The notes: generated by a model not told the origin, from the sequence alone. Shown: positions 8,555-18,476, counted from the first letter of the stretch. The stretch is 37,550 bases of DNA from CAZADA01 sp964636945 (GCA_964636945.1 CAZWVH010000027.1:1-37550); one strand, 5' to 3'. Translations and numbers: made by a program.

Positions 8555-9677
8555 TCAAGCTGGCTCTTGTTCTTCGCCATCTGTGACGCTTGCCGCCAAT
8601 GCGGCCGCGAGAAAGGCGTCAATGTCGCCATCCAATACAGCGGACGTATTGGAGGTCTCTACGCTCGTGCGCAGATCCTTCACCATTTGGTAAGGCTGCA
8701 GCACATAAGAGCGGATCTGCCGACCCCAACCAATCTCGGTTTTCGACGCCTCGGCGGCAGCTTGTTCGTCCTGTTGCTTTTGAAGTTCCAGCTCATAGAG
8801 CCGCGCGCGCAGCATGGCCCACGCCTGGGCCCGGTTTTTGTGCTGAGAGCGTTCATTTTGACACTGCACAACGATATTGGTCGGCAAGTGGGTCAGTCGA
8901 ACCGCGGAGTCTGTCTTGTTGACGTGCTGGCCGCCCGCACCACTGGCGCGATAGGTGTCGACGCGCACGTCTTTGTCGTTAATCTCAATCTCGATGTTGT
9001 CGTCAATCTCAGGATAGACCCACACACTGGCAAAACTGGTGTGGCGGCGCGCATTCGAATCGAATGGCGAAATGCGAACCAAACGATGAACGCCGGATTC
9101 AGTTTTCAGCCAGCCATAAGCGTTCTCGCCGGAAATTCGAATGATTGCCGATTTAATGCCCGCTTCATCCCCCGGCGATTCATCCAACAGTTCCGACTTA
9201 AACCCGCGCGCCTGCGCCCAACGACTATACATGCGCAACAACATGGCTGCCCAATCACAGCTCTCGGTGCCCCCTGCCCCGGCATGAATCTCCAAAAAAC
9301 AGGGATTGGCGTCAGCTTCGCCGGACAAGAGCGCCTCAAGTTCTGCCGCTTCAGCCTTGCTTTGGAGCAGTTTCAGCGTCTCGTATGCTTCGCCTGCAAG
9401 GTCGTCATCCCCGTCAGCTTCGGCCAGTTCGGCCAATTCGGTGGTGTCTGCTAGGTCCTGTTCAAGCGCGCGCACGGCGCCAATGGCGCTGTCAAGCCGG
9501 GTGCGTTCGCGCATGAGTGTTTGAGCCTGCTCCGGATCATCCCACAGCGTGGGGTCCTCAACGCGGGCGTTTAGCTCATCCAAGCGGGCGACAGCGCGCT
9601 CCCAGTCAAAGACGCCTCCGCAAAAGCGACGTGGACTTGGCAATATGGTCAGCCAGCGCTTGCACTTCCGCGCGCAT
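8555..9677 (-). CDS. prfB: Peptide chain release factor 2, with programmed +1 frameshift
   Basis: RF2 reads UGA and UAA stop codons and triggers peptide release. The coding sequence is split: codons from ATG 9677 to CTT 9609 encode MRAEVQALADHIAKSTSLL plus RRRL. The ribosome then slips +1 past the in-frame TGA (9608-9606) and continues from GAC at 9607 to the stop at 8555, about 373 residues in all. The main frame contains the tripeptide anticodon SPF (VRISPFDSNARR) and the GGQ peptidyl-transferase motif (GAGGQHVNKTDS). Shift signals are complete: a Shine-Dalgarno-like GGAGG directly before CTT TGA C. This lets RF2 regulate its own synthesis. An AGGGAG lies upstream of the ATG. A single-frame call starting at 9643 would miss the true N-terminus. 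Confidence 0.96.
9605..9619 (-). promoter_or_regulatory. prfB programmed +1 frameshift site
   Basis: On the minus strand the sequence reads GGAGGCGTCTTTGAC. An internal SD-like GGAGG (9619-9615) is followed by the slippery CTT (9611-9609), the stop TGA (9608-9606) and a 3' C. This matches the known RF2 autoregulatory site, where slow termination at UGA permits the shift. Confidence 0.95.
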
Positions 9678-9736
9678 GGACAACTCCCTTATTGGTTTGG
9701 CGATGATGGGATAGAAATATGGGACATGTGGCGAAA

Positions 9737-12421
9737 TCAGTAAATCCCACTCAGATCCTCATCTTCCTCGTCCTCTTCGGGCGGCGCTTCCAAACCACGA
9801 AGCCGGTTCAAGCGATTGCGCCAGTCTTCCGTGTCGCGCACCGTTTCGGTGTTGGTGTAGAAATTGGCGTCTGAGTCCACTACACCGCCCGAGCAGGCAT
9901 ATGTGGTCGGCGCCGTGCCCAGCTTAAACGCCTCAATGATTGGCGTGACCTGGCACCCATTCACGGAATATGGATCAAGTGCCGGGCCGCCATCACGGCG
10001 AATCGGCGCCGCCAATCCGCTATTGGCGTCAATCCGCACCAGCGCAATGCTGGGCGGAATGCGGAATGGGATGTTGGGTTCATGCGGCAGCGCATTTTCC
10101 ATGAATTTCTCGAACACTGGCGCGGCCACACCGCCGCCGGACTCGCCCGAGCCCATGGAGCGCGGCGTATCAAAGCCCACATAGACGCCCACAACAAGGT
10201 CAGGCGAAAAGCCCACAAACCAGCCATCGCGGAAATCGTTCGTCGTGCCAGTTTTGCCCGCCACTTCGCGACCCAAGGACTGCAGAGCCCGCCCTGTGCC
10301 GCGTTGCACGACGCCTTGGAGGACCGAGACCATTTGGTACGCCGATGCATCGCTGATCACCCGCGGCCGGGGATCGGCCAGTTCTGGCGGTTGCGCCGCA
10401 CGCCAATCGGTCACCATACATGCCGCACCGCAATTGCGTCGATCATGAATATAGATCGTGTCGCCTGTGCGGTCTTGCACCCGGTCGAGCAAGGTTGGCT
10501 CAATGCGTTGGCCGCCATTGACGAACATGGCGTAGGCGGTGACCATCCGCCAGATGGTAGTTTCCTGAGCGCCTAGCGAGTTGGCGGTGTAAGGATTAAG
10601 GCGGTCATACACGCCAAAACGTTCCGCCAAATCGGCCACATTCTCCATGCCCACATTGTTGGCCACGCGAATGGTGAGTGTATTTTTCGATTTCTCCACA
10701 CCCTGGCGCAGGGTCATGTTACCGCGGAAACTGCCGAGACCCGGCAAGTATTCCTTCGGCAGGTACCAATCGGTATCACTATTGGCTACGGGTTCAGCGT
10801 AGGGCCCTGCGTTTTCCGTGTCGGCCGGCGTCATCCCCGCTTCGAACGCAGCTGCATAAACAAACGGCTTGAAGGATGAGCCAGGCTGGCGGCGCGCCTG
10901 AATGGTGCGATTGAGTTCGCTGGTGCCGAACTCAAAGTAATAGCCGCCAACCATGGCCAGCACCCGGCCTGTGTGCGGGTCCATGGCCATGATGGCGCCG
11001 TTAATCTCAGGCACTTGACGCAGCGCAAAAATGCGCTCTTCAGCATTCAAAGCCTCAACCAAAATCAGATCGCCAACCGACAACACTTGAGTCGCATTGG
11101 TAATGGCCGGTCCGACTGTACTGGGAGCGAAGGCCTCATTGGCGTTGGGAGCGATAAATTTGCGCGCCCAATTCAATGGCGTATCTTCCAATGGGATGAC
11201 GTCTTCATTGCGTTCCACATCATCGGTATTGGGGTCGCCATCGCGCCATAGTGGGATCTGCCCCACATCGCCATCAGACACGCCAACTATGGCGCCATTG
11301 GCGTTCATTTCCAGCACAACCGCCAACTTCCAATTGTCCACGGCGCCGGGCATTTCCATTTCAGCCAGCGTTTGCTTCCAATTGTCGAACGACTCGATTT
11401 GGCCTAATGGCCCGCGATACCCATGCCGACGGTCATAGCTCTCCAATCCAAAACGCAAGGCATTGCGCGCATAACGCTGATAGGTGGTGTCGAGAGTCGT
11501 ACGGATCGAAAGACCACCGCGATACAGCTCGTCCTCACCGAAAATGTCGAACACTTCCCGGCGCACTTGCTCAACGAAAAATCCAGCAGCGCGAAACCGA
11601 GAGTCGGTCAGCCTGTCCACCGGCTCCAGTGGTTCCTGTCTCGCCAATGCGGCTTCTTCTTCAGTGATGTATCCATTGACCACCATCCGGCCCAGCACAT
11701 AATTGCGCCGATCGAGGGCTCGGGGCCGACGGCTTTCGTTGGTGATGTCCAAGGTGCTCGGCGCCTTGGGCAGCGCAGCGAGATAGGCTGTTTCACCCAA
11801 TGTCAATTCATCCAACGGCTTGCCGAAATACAGTAGCGCTGCGGCCGCCACACCATAGGAACGCCGGCCCAAATAGATCTCATTGAAATAGAGCTCAAGA
11901 ATGTCGTCCTTGGTGCGGAAGCGCTCAATTTTGCGCGCAAGCATGAATTCCAAGGCTTTGCGCTTGAGCGTTTGTTCTGGTGACAGGAAGAAATTCTTAG
12001 CAACCTGCTGAGTAATTGAAGAACCGCCCTGCTTGGTGCACGAACCACGCAGACAGTTCAGCACATTGCGAATCTGCGCCTTACCCACGCCAACGAAGTC
12101 CACTCCGCTATGGGTGTAGAAGTTCTTATCCTCGGCCGCGATGAAGGCGTGCACGACGTTTTCGGGAATATTCTCAATGGGGACAAAGACCCGACTTTCC
12201 TGGGAGTACTCGGCGATGAGCGCCCCATCGCCCGCGTGAACGCGCGTCATGACCGGCGGTTCATAGTTCAAGATCACCGTCTCATCAATGTCGTCGAGGT
12301 CCGCCGACCAGCGCACCAATACAATCGAGACAAAAATGAGTCCGGCCACGCCCACCACAAAGCCCGCAGCCGTGAGCCATCCGAACAATTTCAGCCATAG
12401 AGGCCAGCGATTAGAAGTCAT
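9737..12421 (-). CDS. mrcA: Penicillin-binding protein 1A (bifunctional transglycosylase/transpeptidase)
   Basis: This 894-residue class A PBP polymerises lipid II into glycan and crosslinks the peptides. The order is: cytoplasmic tail, transmembrane helix (about 10-37), GT51 glycosyltransferase with catalytic Glu in AAEDKNFY (Glu97) and the GGSSITQQ motif, an inserted OB-like domain (about 320-450), then the transpeptidase. The transpeptidase carries SSFK (Ser515/Lys518), SKN and KTGTT (Lys723). A short acidic C-terminus (EEDEEDEDLSGIY) follows. I chose ATG 12421 (MTSNRWPL) because AGGTGG lies 7 nt upstream; a GTG three codons earlier is possible. It lies between prfB and an amidase gene on the same strand, so wall synthesis and cleavage genes are neighbours. 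Confidence 0.95.
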   Translation of the reverse strand: MTSNRWPLWLKLFGWLTAAGFVVGVAGLIFVSIVLVRWSADLDDIDETVILNYEPPVMTRVHAGDGALIAEYSQESRVFVPIENIPENVVHAFIAAEDKNFYTHSGVDFVGVGKAQIRNVLNCLRGSCTKQGGSSITQQVAKNFFLSPEQTLKRKALEFMLARKIERFRTKDDILELYFNEIYLGRRSYGVAAAALLYFGKPLDELTLGETAYLAALPKAPSTLDITNESRRPRALDRRNYVLGRMVVNGYITEEEAALARQEPLEPVDRLTDSRFRAAGFFVEQVRREVFDIFGEDELYRGGLSIRTTLDTTYQRYARNALRFGLESYDRRHGYRGPLGQIESFDNWKQTLAEMEMPGAVDNWKLAVVLEMNANGAIVGVSDGDVGQIPLWRDGDPNTDDVERNEDVIPLEDTPLNWARKFIAPNANEAFAPSTVGPAITNATQVLSVGDLILVEALNAEERIFALRQVPEINGAIMAMDPHTGRVLAMVGGYYFEFGTSELNRTIQARRQPGSSFKPFVYAAAFEAGMTPADTENAGPYAEPVANSDTDWYLPKEYLPGLGSFRGNMTLRQGVEKSKNTLTIRVANNVGMENVADLAERFGVYDRLNPYTANSLGAQETTIWRMVTAYAMFVNGGQRIEPTLLDRVQDRTGDTIYIHDRRNCGAACMVTDWRAAQPPELADPRPRVISDASAYQMVSVLQGVVQRGTGRALQSLGREVAGKTGTTNDFRDGWFVGFSPDLVVGVYVGFDTPRSMGSGESGGGVAAPVFEKFMENALPHEPNIPFRIPPSIALVRIDANSGLAAPIRRDGGPALDPYSVNGCQVTPIIEAFKLGTAPTTYACSGGVVDSDANFYTNTETVRDTEDWRNRLNRLRGLEAPPEEDEEDEDLSGIY

Positions 12422-12499
12422 TGACGCCACCTTTCACACCGCGGGTAGTGCGATATCCGTTAGACGTCAATATGGCGGACGCCATTCAAATTTGCACGT

Positions 12500-14032
12500 T
12501 CATCCCGCGAACGCAGCGTAAGTGACTTGCTGGGAATTGAAATAGGCAGTGACGGCGCGCGCCAGCGCATCTGCGATTTCCCCCTGGTGCGCCACGTCCT
12601 GCAGGCGACGCGCATCACGCGCATTGGATAGAAAGCCCAGCTCCACCAAAACTGCGGGCACGTCCGGCGCCAGCAACACATAATAGCCCGCACGGCGGTG
12701 GGTGTTGCGCACCAGCGGCCCGACTTGCTCCAATTCGCCCACCACAAGGGAGGCCAGCTGATCGGACTGCGTGCGCGTGCGCACTTCAGTCAGATCATAG
12801 AGGATATCGTTGATCTCTTCGTTGGAGTCGTCACGCGCTACGCCAATCAGCCAATTGTCTTCGCCAACGACTTCAGAACGCGCGCGTTCAGCGCCGCGTT
12901 GCGAGAGCGTATAAACCGAAGCCCCTCGCACCGCCGGGCCGGCGCGCAAGGAATCGGCGTGCAGCGAAATGAACAAATCCGCCCCGCCCTTGCGCGCAGC
13001 GCTCAAACGCTCTTCCAACGACAGGGCCTCATCCCCGTCGCGGGTCATAAGAACGGTGAAGTGCGGGTGTTGCAGTAAGTTATCGCGCAGCTTACGCGCC
13101 ACCGCCAAGGTGAGCTGTTTCTCGACCACGCCAGATTGCGTGACGGCGCCGCTATCAAAGCCGCCATGGCCGGGATCAATCACCACCACAAATCGGCCTC
13201 GGCCTTGCACCAGGGTGGTGACCTCGGACTGCGCCTCAGGTTCTGCATGCGCCACATTGAACAAGGTGCGCGGTCCCTCCGCCGGCGTTGGCGCAGCTTC
13301 GGGACGCGCAAAAGGATTTTCCAGCGGAGCGGCCTCAGCCTGACTAACTGGGCGAACTGGCGTTGGAGACGACGCTGGTGTTGATGCGCCGGCTGTCAAA
13401 GGCGATGGCGCCGCATGAACAGTATTGTCGGCATAAGTCGGTCCACTGGGCTGTCCGCCTTCCAGTTGGGAATGATACGGCCCATGGCCCTTGGGCTGCT
13501 GATAAGCAGGGCCGCTCAGCCCTAATTCCTGATTGTACCGGCCCACCATGACGGGTTTGTAGTCCACAACGTAATGGTGCATCCCATCGCGTTCATGCGT
13601 GCGGCCACGGCCAGTGGGCAGCGCCGGCATGGCCAGGTCAAAGACCAAACGCGATTTGGTTGGAGAGTGTTGTGCGAAGCGATAGCGTTGAATGCATCCA
13701 GCGCCTGGGCCGCTCTTTTGCCCTTGGCCGATATCTCGCCCAGGCAGCGCCCAATCCAAACGTGGAAAATCATAGACAGCGCGCCGCCCGCCAGATCCCA
13801 AAAAGAAGGGCTCGGGATCTAAGGGCCGATTGGCGATGATCACGACACGGGTGTAGTGATGTTTGTCGATCACTTGAATGTCATGAATAGCTGTTTGGAC
13901 CTCCGGCGGAGTCGGTCCATCAGTGATTGGCGCGCACCCATTTGGTGCGCAATGAGAGTGCGGATGATGGTGTGACGGATGACACGCCGCCAGCACAAAA
14001 AGTCCAACAATGGCGAATAATCGCGTGAGCAC
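12500..14032 (-). CDS. N-acetylmuramoyl-L-alanine amidase (Amidase_3), lipoprotein with AMIN-like N-terminal domain
   Basis: This 510-residue zinc amidase cuts the bond between MurNAc and L-Ala during septal splitting. The N-terminus is a lipoprotein signal ending LAAC (Cys17), followed by a His-rich segment. An AMIN-like beta domain (about 45-165) follows, with a long Pro/Ala/Gln-rich linker (170-275) and the Amidase_3 domain. Zinc ligands and catalytic residues are visible: His289 (DPGHGGFD), Glu304, His358 (SLHAD) and Glu464 (VELGFLSN). The insertion around 380-420 resembles the autoinhibitory helix region of AmiC-like enzymes that need EnvC/NlpD activation (inference). The start is GTG at 14032 with a strong AGGGAGG 5 nt upstream. 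It lies 78 bp upstream of the PBP1A gene. Confidence 0.93.
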   Translation of the reverse strand: MLTRLFAIVGLFVLAACHPSHHHPHSHCAPNGCAPITDGPTPPEVQTAIHDIQVIDKHHYTRVVIIANRPLDPEPFFLGSGGRRAVYDFPRLDWALPGRDIGQGQKSGPGAGCIQRYRFAQHSPTKSRLVFDLAMPALPTGRGRTHERDGMHHYVVDYKPVMVGRYNQELGLSGPAYQQPKGHGPYHSQLEGGQPSGPTYADNTVHAAPSPLTAGASTPASSPTPVRPVSQAEAAPLENPFARPEAAPTPAEGPRTLFNVAHAEPEAQSEVTTLVQGRGRFVVVIDPGHGGFDSGAVTQSGVVEKQLTLAVARKLRDNLLQHPHFTVLMTRDGDEALSLEERLSAARKGGADLFISLHADSLRAGPAVRGASVYTLSQRGAERARSEVVGEDNWLIGVARDDSNEEINDILYDLTEVRTRTQSDQLASLVVGELEQVGPLVRNTHRRAGYYVLLAPDVPAVLVELGFLSNARDARRLQDVAHQGEIADALARAVTAYFNSQQVTYAAFAG

Positions 14033-14458
14033 GCTGCCCTCCCTAGCTGCTCTACTCGTTAAAAAGAATCCTGGTTAGGAACCGGTTAACGCCACCCTTC
14101 ACTCATGTGGTTGCTTTTCATAAACGATTTTCTGGTGCACTTTAGTCATGCAGCAGGCTTTGTGTGATGCGAAACGCACCTTATGCTGTAAAATGTTGTG
14201 GTCAGATATGTCCCGTAGGCTCGCCTGAAAGGCGAAGCGGCGTCGACGGATCGATCACCGGAACACCTTCGTTGAACGCGCGCTGATCGCGCGGCGTATC
14301 AACGATGACGAGGACACGAAACATGCGCCCAACGCCACTGCACATCGATACGCGCATTCGCGATCGACACGCTGGCGTGCGTTTGGCGCACACGGGCCCG
14401 TTGGTCAGCTTGCCGTTACACCGGCCAGACCCGAGCGCCCGCTTTGGAGCACACCGAA
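14033..14458. promoter_or_regulatory. Amidase/rne divergent region and hairpin-rich rne leader
   Basis: This 426-bp region between divergent genes has no supported ORF. The half near rne carries three compact hairpins: GCTCGCC/GGCGA-AGC with a TGAAA loop (14219-14238, one bulge), CGCGCG-CTGAT-CGCGCG (14277-14293) and GTGCG-TTTGG-CGCAC (14377-14391). A long structured rne 5' UTR fits the known autoregulation of RNase E through cleavage of its own leader in other bacteria. The transcription start is not visible, so membership of the hairpins in the mRNA is inference. Confidence 0.5.
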
Positions 14459-16873
14459 ATGACGAAGAAAATGCTTATCGACGCGGCCCACCCGGAGGAA
14501 ACCCGGGTGGTGGTCGTCGCCAACAAGAGAGTCGAAGAATTTGATTTTGAAGCCAGCGCCCGCCGGCAAATCCGCGCCAATATCTACCTAGCCAAGGTCA
14601 CTCGCGTAGAACCGTCGCTTCAAGCGGCGTTTGTCGATTATGGCGGCAATCGCCACGGATTTTTGGCGTTTAATGAGATCCATCCGGACTATTATCAAAT
14701 CCCATTCGAAGACCGCCAGCAGCTCATTAAAGAAATCGAAGACAGCGAAACTGATGCTGACTCGAACGATGCGGATGACGACGATGAAGACGCGGTCAGC
14801 GCACGCGCCTCTCGGGCGTTTATGCGTCGCTATAAAATCCAGGAAGTGATCAAGCGCCGGCAAATCCTGTTGGTCCAAGTGGCCAAAGAAGAGCGCGGCA
14901 ATAAAGGCGCGGCGCTGACAACCTATTTGTCGCTGGCCGGCCGTTATGGCGTGTTGATGCCAAACACGGCGCGTGGAGGCGGCATTAGCCGCAAGATCAC
15001 CAGCGCTGCTGATCGCAAGCGATTGCGCACAATTGTTGATGATCTCAACGTGCCCGATGGCATGGGCCTGATTGTGCGCACCGCTGGCGCCAAACGGACC
15101 AAAGGCGAAATCAAGCGCGACTACGAGTACCTGCTGCGTCTGTGGGAAAACATCCGCAATAAGACGTTGGAGTCCGTGGCGCCGTGTCTCATTCACGAAG
15201 AGAGCAATCTTGTGAAGCGCGCGGTGCGCGATCTCTACGACAAAGATATCGAAGAAATCATGGTGGAGGGCGAATCCGCCTATCGTGAGGCGAAGGACTT
15301 CATCCGCATGCTCATGCCGAGCCATGCAAAGAAAGTTCAACGCCACAAGGACGAGCGGCCTCTCTTTCTCGTCCACGGTGTCGAGAAACAGTTGGAAGAC
15401 ATGTACAACACGATCGCGCCGCTGCCGTCTGGCGGATATTTGGTGATTAACCAGACCGAAGCGCTCGTAGCGATCGATGTGAACTCTGGCAAATCCACAC
15501 GCGAACGCAATGTGGAGGCCACAGCGCTCAAGACCAATCTTGAAGCCGCCGAAGAAGCCTGCCGGCAATTTCGCCTGAGAGATCTCGCAGGACTGATTGT
15601 GATCGACTTCATCGACATGGAAGAAGCGAAAAACAATCGCGCGGTGGAAAAGCGCATACGCGACCATCTCAAGCGCGACCGCGCGCGCGTCCAAGTGGGC
15701 AAGATTTCTAATTTTGGCCTTATGGAAATGTCCCGCCAGCGTCGTCGTGCGAGCATTATCGAGGGCAGTCATGCTGAATGCCCCACTTGCCATGGCCAGG
15801 GCACGATCCGCACGCCGTCGTCCAGCGCGCTCCACGTCTTACGCTGCATCGAGGAATACGCCGACCAGCATAAGGCTGCGGCGGTAGATGTGCGGGCGGC
15901 CCCTGACGTTGTGCTATATGTGTTGAACCAAAAGCGCACACAGCTCGCCGAATTAGAAGCGCGCTGCAAGACGCGGGTGAACTTTATCAGTGACGAGACC
16001 CTCGTCCCGCCAAACGTGGACATACAACCCAAAGCCGGCGCTGTTTACGAACCAATTCCAGACCAAGGAAAACGCGACACACCGGAAACCGAAGAGCGTG
16101 ACAATCGCATGCCCGTCGACGCTAGCGAAAATCAAAGCAAAGACGAAGAAAGTTCCGGGCGTCGACGTCGCCGTCGGCGCGGTGGTCGCAATCGCAATAC
16201 TGATGTGGCCCAAGTTGATACGGCCGAAGCAAGTGTGGAAGAGGCCATTGAGGACGTCGCGGCAAGCGATAACGAGAATGCGCCCGACGAGGACAGCGGT
16301 CAAACCCGCCGCCGGCGTCGCCGCGGACGGCGTGGCGGACGCAACCGACGCGGCGGGCAACAGGATCAGACAGCGGCGGCCGCAGAGGCCCAAACTCCCC
16401 CAGGCATGGCGGTGGTTGACGCTGAATCAGGGGACGATGACCACTCCGCCGCCGCCCCGACGACGAAGCCACTCGACGAGCCAAAACCTGGGGCGGAGGA
16501 GTCACCAGCGCTCGAAGCGGCGAATGATCATGGAGCAGAACCGAAAGAAACGCGCTCACGTTCATCGCGACGCAACCGCTCGGACGATGCAGCGCGTTCG
16601 GATGTGGATGAAAACGCGCCTGCTCCCGATGCAACCGAGACCAGGGATGTGGCGGCCGCCAGTGGCATGGACGAAGAGCCTCGCGCCAAGGCGAATGGGG
16701 CAGCCCATCCCGCCGACGCCGCCGCCAATGATGGCGACGCTGATGACCGTCGCGACGATGACGGCGCCATGGCTGTTGATCCGGCGCAAACTCAACCGGC
16801 TGAACCCGACCCAGACGCGGAAAATCGACGCAAACGGTGGCAAGATCGGCTCAAGTCTTGGGTGAGCGGGTGA
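14459..16873 (+). CDS. rne: Ribonuclease E
   Basis: This 804-residue endoribonuclease cuts AU-rich single-stranded RNA and scaffolds the degradosome. The N-terminus MTKKMLIDAAHPEETRVVVV is the usual alphaproteobacterial form. An S1 domain (about 35-190) follows, split by an acidic insertion (DADSNDADDDDED). The DNase I-like part has the metal site around VAIDVNSGKS and LIVIDFIDMEE, and the Zn-link CPTCHGQG joins subunits. From about residue 520 the chain is disordered, with two Arg-rich RNA-binding blocks (GRRRRRRRGG, TRRRRRRGRRGG) in an acidic background. It ends RRKRWQDRLKSWVSG, a basic-aromatic tail that may recruit PNPase (inference). I chose ATG 14459 over an upstream TTG at 14444; GGAG at 14445-14448 serves as ribosome site. 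Confidence 0.95.
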   Translation: MTKKMLIDAAHPEETRVVVVANKRVEEFDFEASARRQIRANIYLAKVTRVEPSLQAAFVDYGGNRHGFLAFNEIHPDYYQIPFEDRQQLIKEIEDSETDADSNDADDDDEDAVSARASRAFMRRYKIQEVIKRRQILLVQVAKEERGNKGAALTTYLSLAGRYGVLMPNTARGGGISRKITSAADRKRLRTIVDDLNVPDGMGLIVRTAGAKRTKGEIKRDYEYLLRLWENIRNKTLESVAPCLIHEESNLVKRAVRDLYDKDIEEIMVEGESAYREAKDFIRMLMPSHAKKVQRHKDERPLFLVHGVEKQLEDMYNTIAPLPSGGYLVINQTEALVAIDVNSGKSTRERNVEATALKTNLEAAEEACRQFRLRDLAGLIVIDFIDMEEAKNNRAVEKRIRDHLKRDRARVQVGKISNFGLMEMSRQRRRASIIEGSHAECPTCHGQGTIRTPSSSALHVLRCIEEYADQHKAAAVDVRAAPDVVLYVLNQKRTQLAELEARCKTRVNFISDETLVPPNVDIQPKAGAVYEPIPDQGKRDTPETEERDNRMPVDASENQSKDEESSGRRRRRRRGGRNRNTDVAQVDTAEASVEEAIEDVAASDNENAPDEDSGQTRRRRRRGRRGGRNRRGGQQDQTAAAAEAQTPPGMAVVDAESGDDDHSAAAPTTKPLDEPKPGAEESPALEAANDHGAEPKETRSRSSRRNRSDDAARSDVDENAPAPDATETRDVAAASGMDEEPRAKANGAAHPADAAANDGDADDRRDDDGAMAVDPAQTQPAEPDPDAENRRKRWQDRLKSWVSG

Positions 16874-17071
16874 TCGAGGGGCCGTAACCCACTCGAACAC
16901 GCAAGGCGCGCACTCGACTACACGAGAATATGACCCGCGCAGTGGCCAGGTACAGCTTGCGACTGTTGTGTTTCGGCAACAGATGCGCAGACTGTGGCTG
17001 TTGCGCGAACCACTGGACGCCCAATTTAGGGGATGCGGGCCAAGTCGTAACATTGGCGTAGGAGATGTTGC
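16874..17071 (+). other. Intergenic region rne to M48 protease
   Basis: This 198-bp gap has no supported gene. It presumably carries the promoter of the M48 gene. A GGAG at about 17061-17064 precedes its ATG. I see no clear terminator for rne. Confidence 0.4.
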
Positions 17072-18436
17072 ATGAAGGTCGTTAGATGGTTCCTCGCCGC
17101 GATGAGCGCATTGTCGCTGATGACAGCGCCGGCGTATGGGCAATCCTTGATCCGCGATGCTGAGATTGAGGAGCTTATTCGCGAATGGTCTAACCCCATT
17201 TTTCGGGCCGCTGATCTCAGTCCGGAAAGCGTGGAAATCTATCTGGTTGGCGATGCGAGCATTAATGCGTTTGTGTGCTGCGGCCAGCGCATGTTTGTGC
17301 ATGCCGGGATTATCACCGCGACAGACTTACCTAATGAGCTTATCGGCGTGATCGCTCACGAAACAGGCCACATCGCCGGTGGTCACCTTGCCCGCCAATC
17401 CCAGGGCCAACGTGCGGCCATGGGACCGGCATTGGTCAGCTTGGCGGCGGGTATTTTGGCGGCGGCGGCTGGTGAAGGCGGCGCTGCAGCGGGACTGTTG
17501 GCGAGTTCGCAACAATTTGCCGCCCTGGAGTACTTCACATTTTCACGCGGAATCGAGGCGAGTGCGGACCAAGCCGCACTGCGTTATCTGGAAAGAACGG
17601 GACAATCGGGAAAAGGACTGATCGCTTTTTTCAATCGGTTTCGCGACCAGGAAGTGTTCGCACAGATTTCGCTGGAACGCGCTCAAAACATGGAGCCTTA
17701 CTTTCGCACCCACCCGCTGTCGTCTGATCGAGTGGCCTCGCTTGAAAAGCTGGTGGCGGATCAGCGCTATCGCGATGCAACCGATAGCCAGGAAGACATC
17801 CGGGCGCTGCGGATGGTTCAAGCCAAGCTGCACGGCTTTTTCAACGATCCTGAGGTGACATTCCGTAAGTATCCTGAAGACAGCACAACGTCTCCAGCGC
17901 TGTATGCGCGCGCCGTGGCCTACCATAAGCGGGGCGAATTGGACAAAGCTGTAGCCAACATGGCCCTATTGATCGAACGCGAGCCGGACAATCCCTATTT
18001 CCATGAGTTGCTGGGCCAGATCTACCAAGAGAATGGCCGGCCAGAAAAGGCCTTGGCCCCCTATGAACGGTCTGTGGAGCTTAAACCCGACAACGCATTA
18101 TTGCGTGTCGGTCTGGCCACGGCGTTGATCGATGGCGGTGAGCCCGAACAAGTGGACCGGGCGATGAAGAACCTTATTGTCGCCCTCGCGCTCGAACCCC
18201 AAAACAGCTATGGCTGGTATCAAAGATCGCGCGCACACGATATGCGCAACGAATCCGCGCTGGCGCTCTACGCCACCGCAGAAATGCGCTATAACACAGG
18301 GGATCTTCGCTCTGCCCTCGCCTTTGCCCAGCGGGCAAAATCTCAGCTCCCCGATAGCTCGCCGGAATGGATGCGCGCCAATGACATCATTTGGGCTGCA
18401 CAGCGCGAGCTTGAAGATGGCCGGCGGGGCGGCTAG
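17072..18436 (+). CDS. Periplasmic M48 metalloprotease with TPR repeats (BepA-like)
   Basis: This 454-residue protein has a Sec signal peptide (cleavage after PAYG, about residue 23) and an M48 catalytic domain. The HETGH motif (His96, Glu97, His100) and a downstream Glu in GIEASAD (Glu162) form the zinc site. A mobile glycine/alanine-rich segment (about 115-145) lies between them. The C-terminal half (about 250-450) consists of TPR-type helix pairs, such as LYARAVAYHKRGELDKAV and PEKALAPYERSVELKPDN. BepA of E. coli has the same plan and degrades or assists outer-membrane proteins such as LptD; a similar role is inferred. The next gene, a periplasmic thiol oxidoreductase 40 bp on, fits envelope quality control, since LptD maturation needs disulfides. 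Confidence 0.92.
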   Translation: MKVVRWFLAAMSALSLMTAPAYGQSLIRDAEIEELIREWSNPIFRAADLSPESVEIYLVGDASINAFVCCGQRMFVHAGIITATDLPNELIGVIAHETGHIAGGHLARQSQGQRAAMGPALVSLAAGILAAAAGEGGAAAGLLASSQQFAALEYFTFSRGIEASADQAALRYLERTGQSGKGLIAFFNRFRDQEVFAQISLERAQNMEPYFRTHPLSSDRVASLEKLVADQRYRDATDSQEDIRALRMVQAKLHGFFNDPEVTFRKYPEDSTTSPALYARAVAYHKRGELDKAVANMALLIEREPDNPYFHELLGQIYQENGRPEKALAPYERSVELKPDNALLRVGLATALIDGGEPEQVDRAMKNLIVALALEPQNSYGWYQRSRAHDMRNESALALYATAEMRYNTGDLRSALAFAQRAKSQLPDSSPEWMRANDIIWAAQRELEDGRRGG

Positions 18437-18476
18437 TTCACCGTCCAGATATCGACTGCAGATTTCACCACAAGGA

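Noticed and set aside
14588..15835. 415-codon minus-strand frame inside rne
   Set aside because: Antisense shadow of RNase E, whose conserved motifs lie on the plus strand.
16562..17302. 246-codon minus-strand frame across the rne 3' end and the M48 start
   Set aside because: It is antisense to two well-supported genes; low-complexity composition of the rne tail keeps the frame open.
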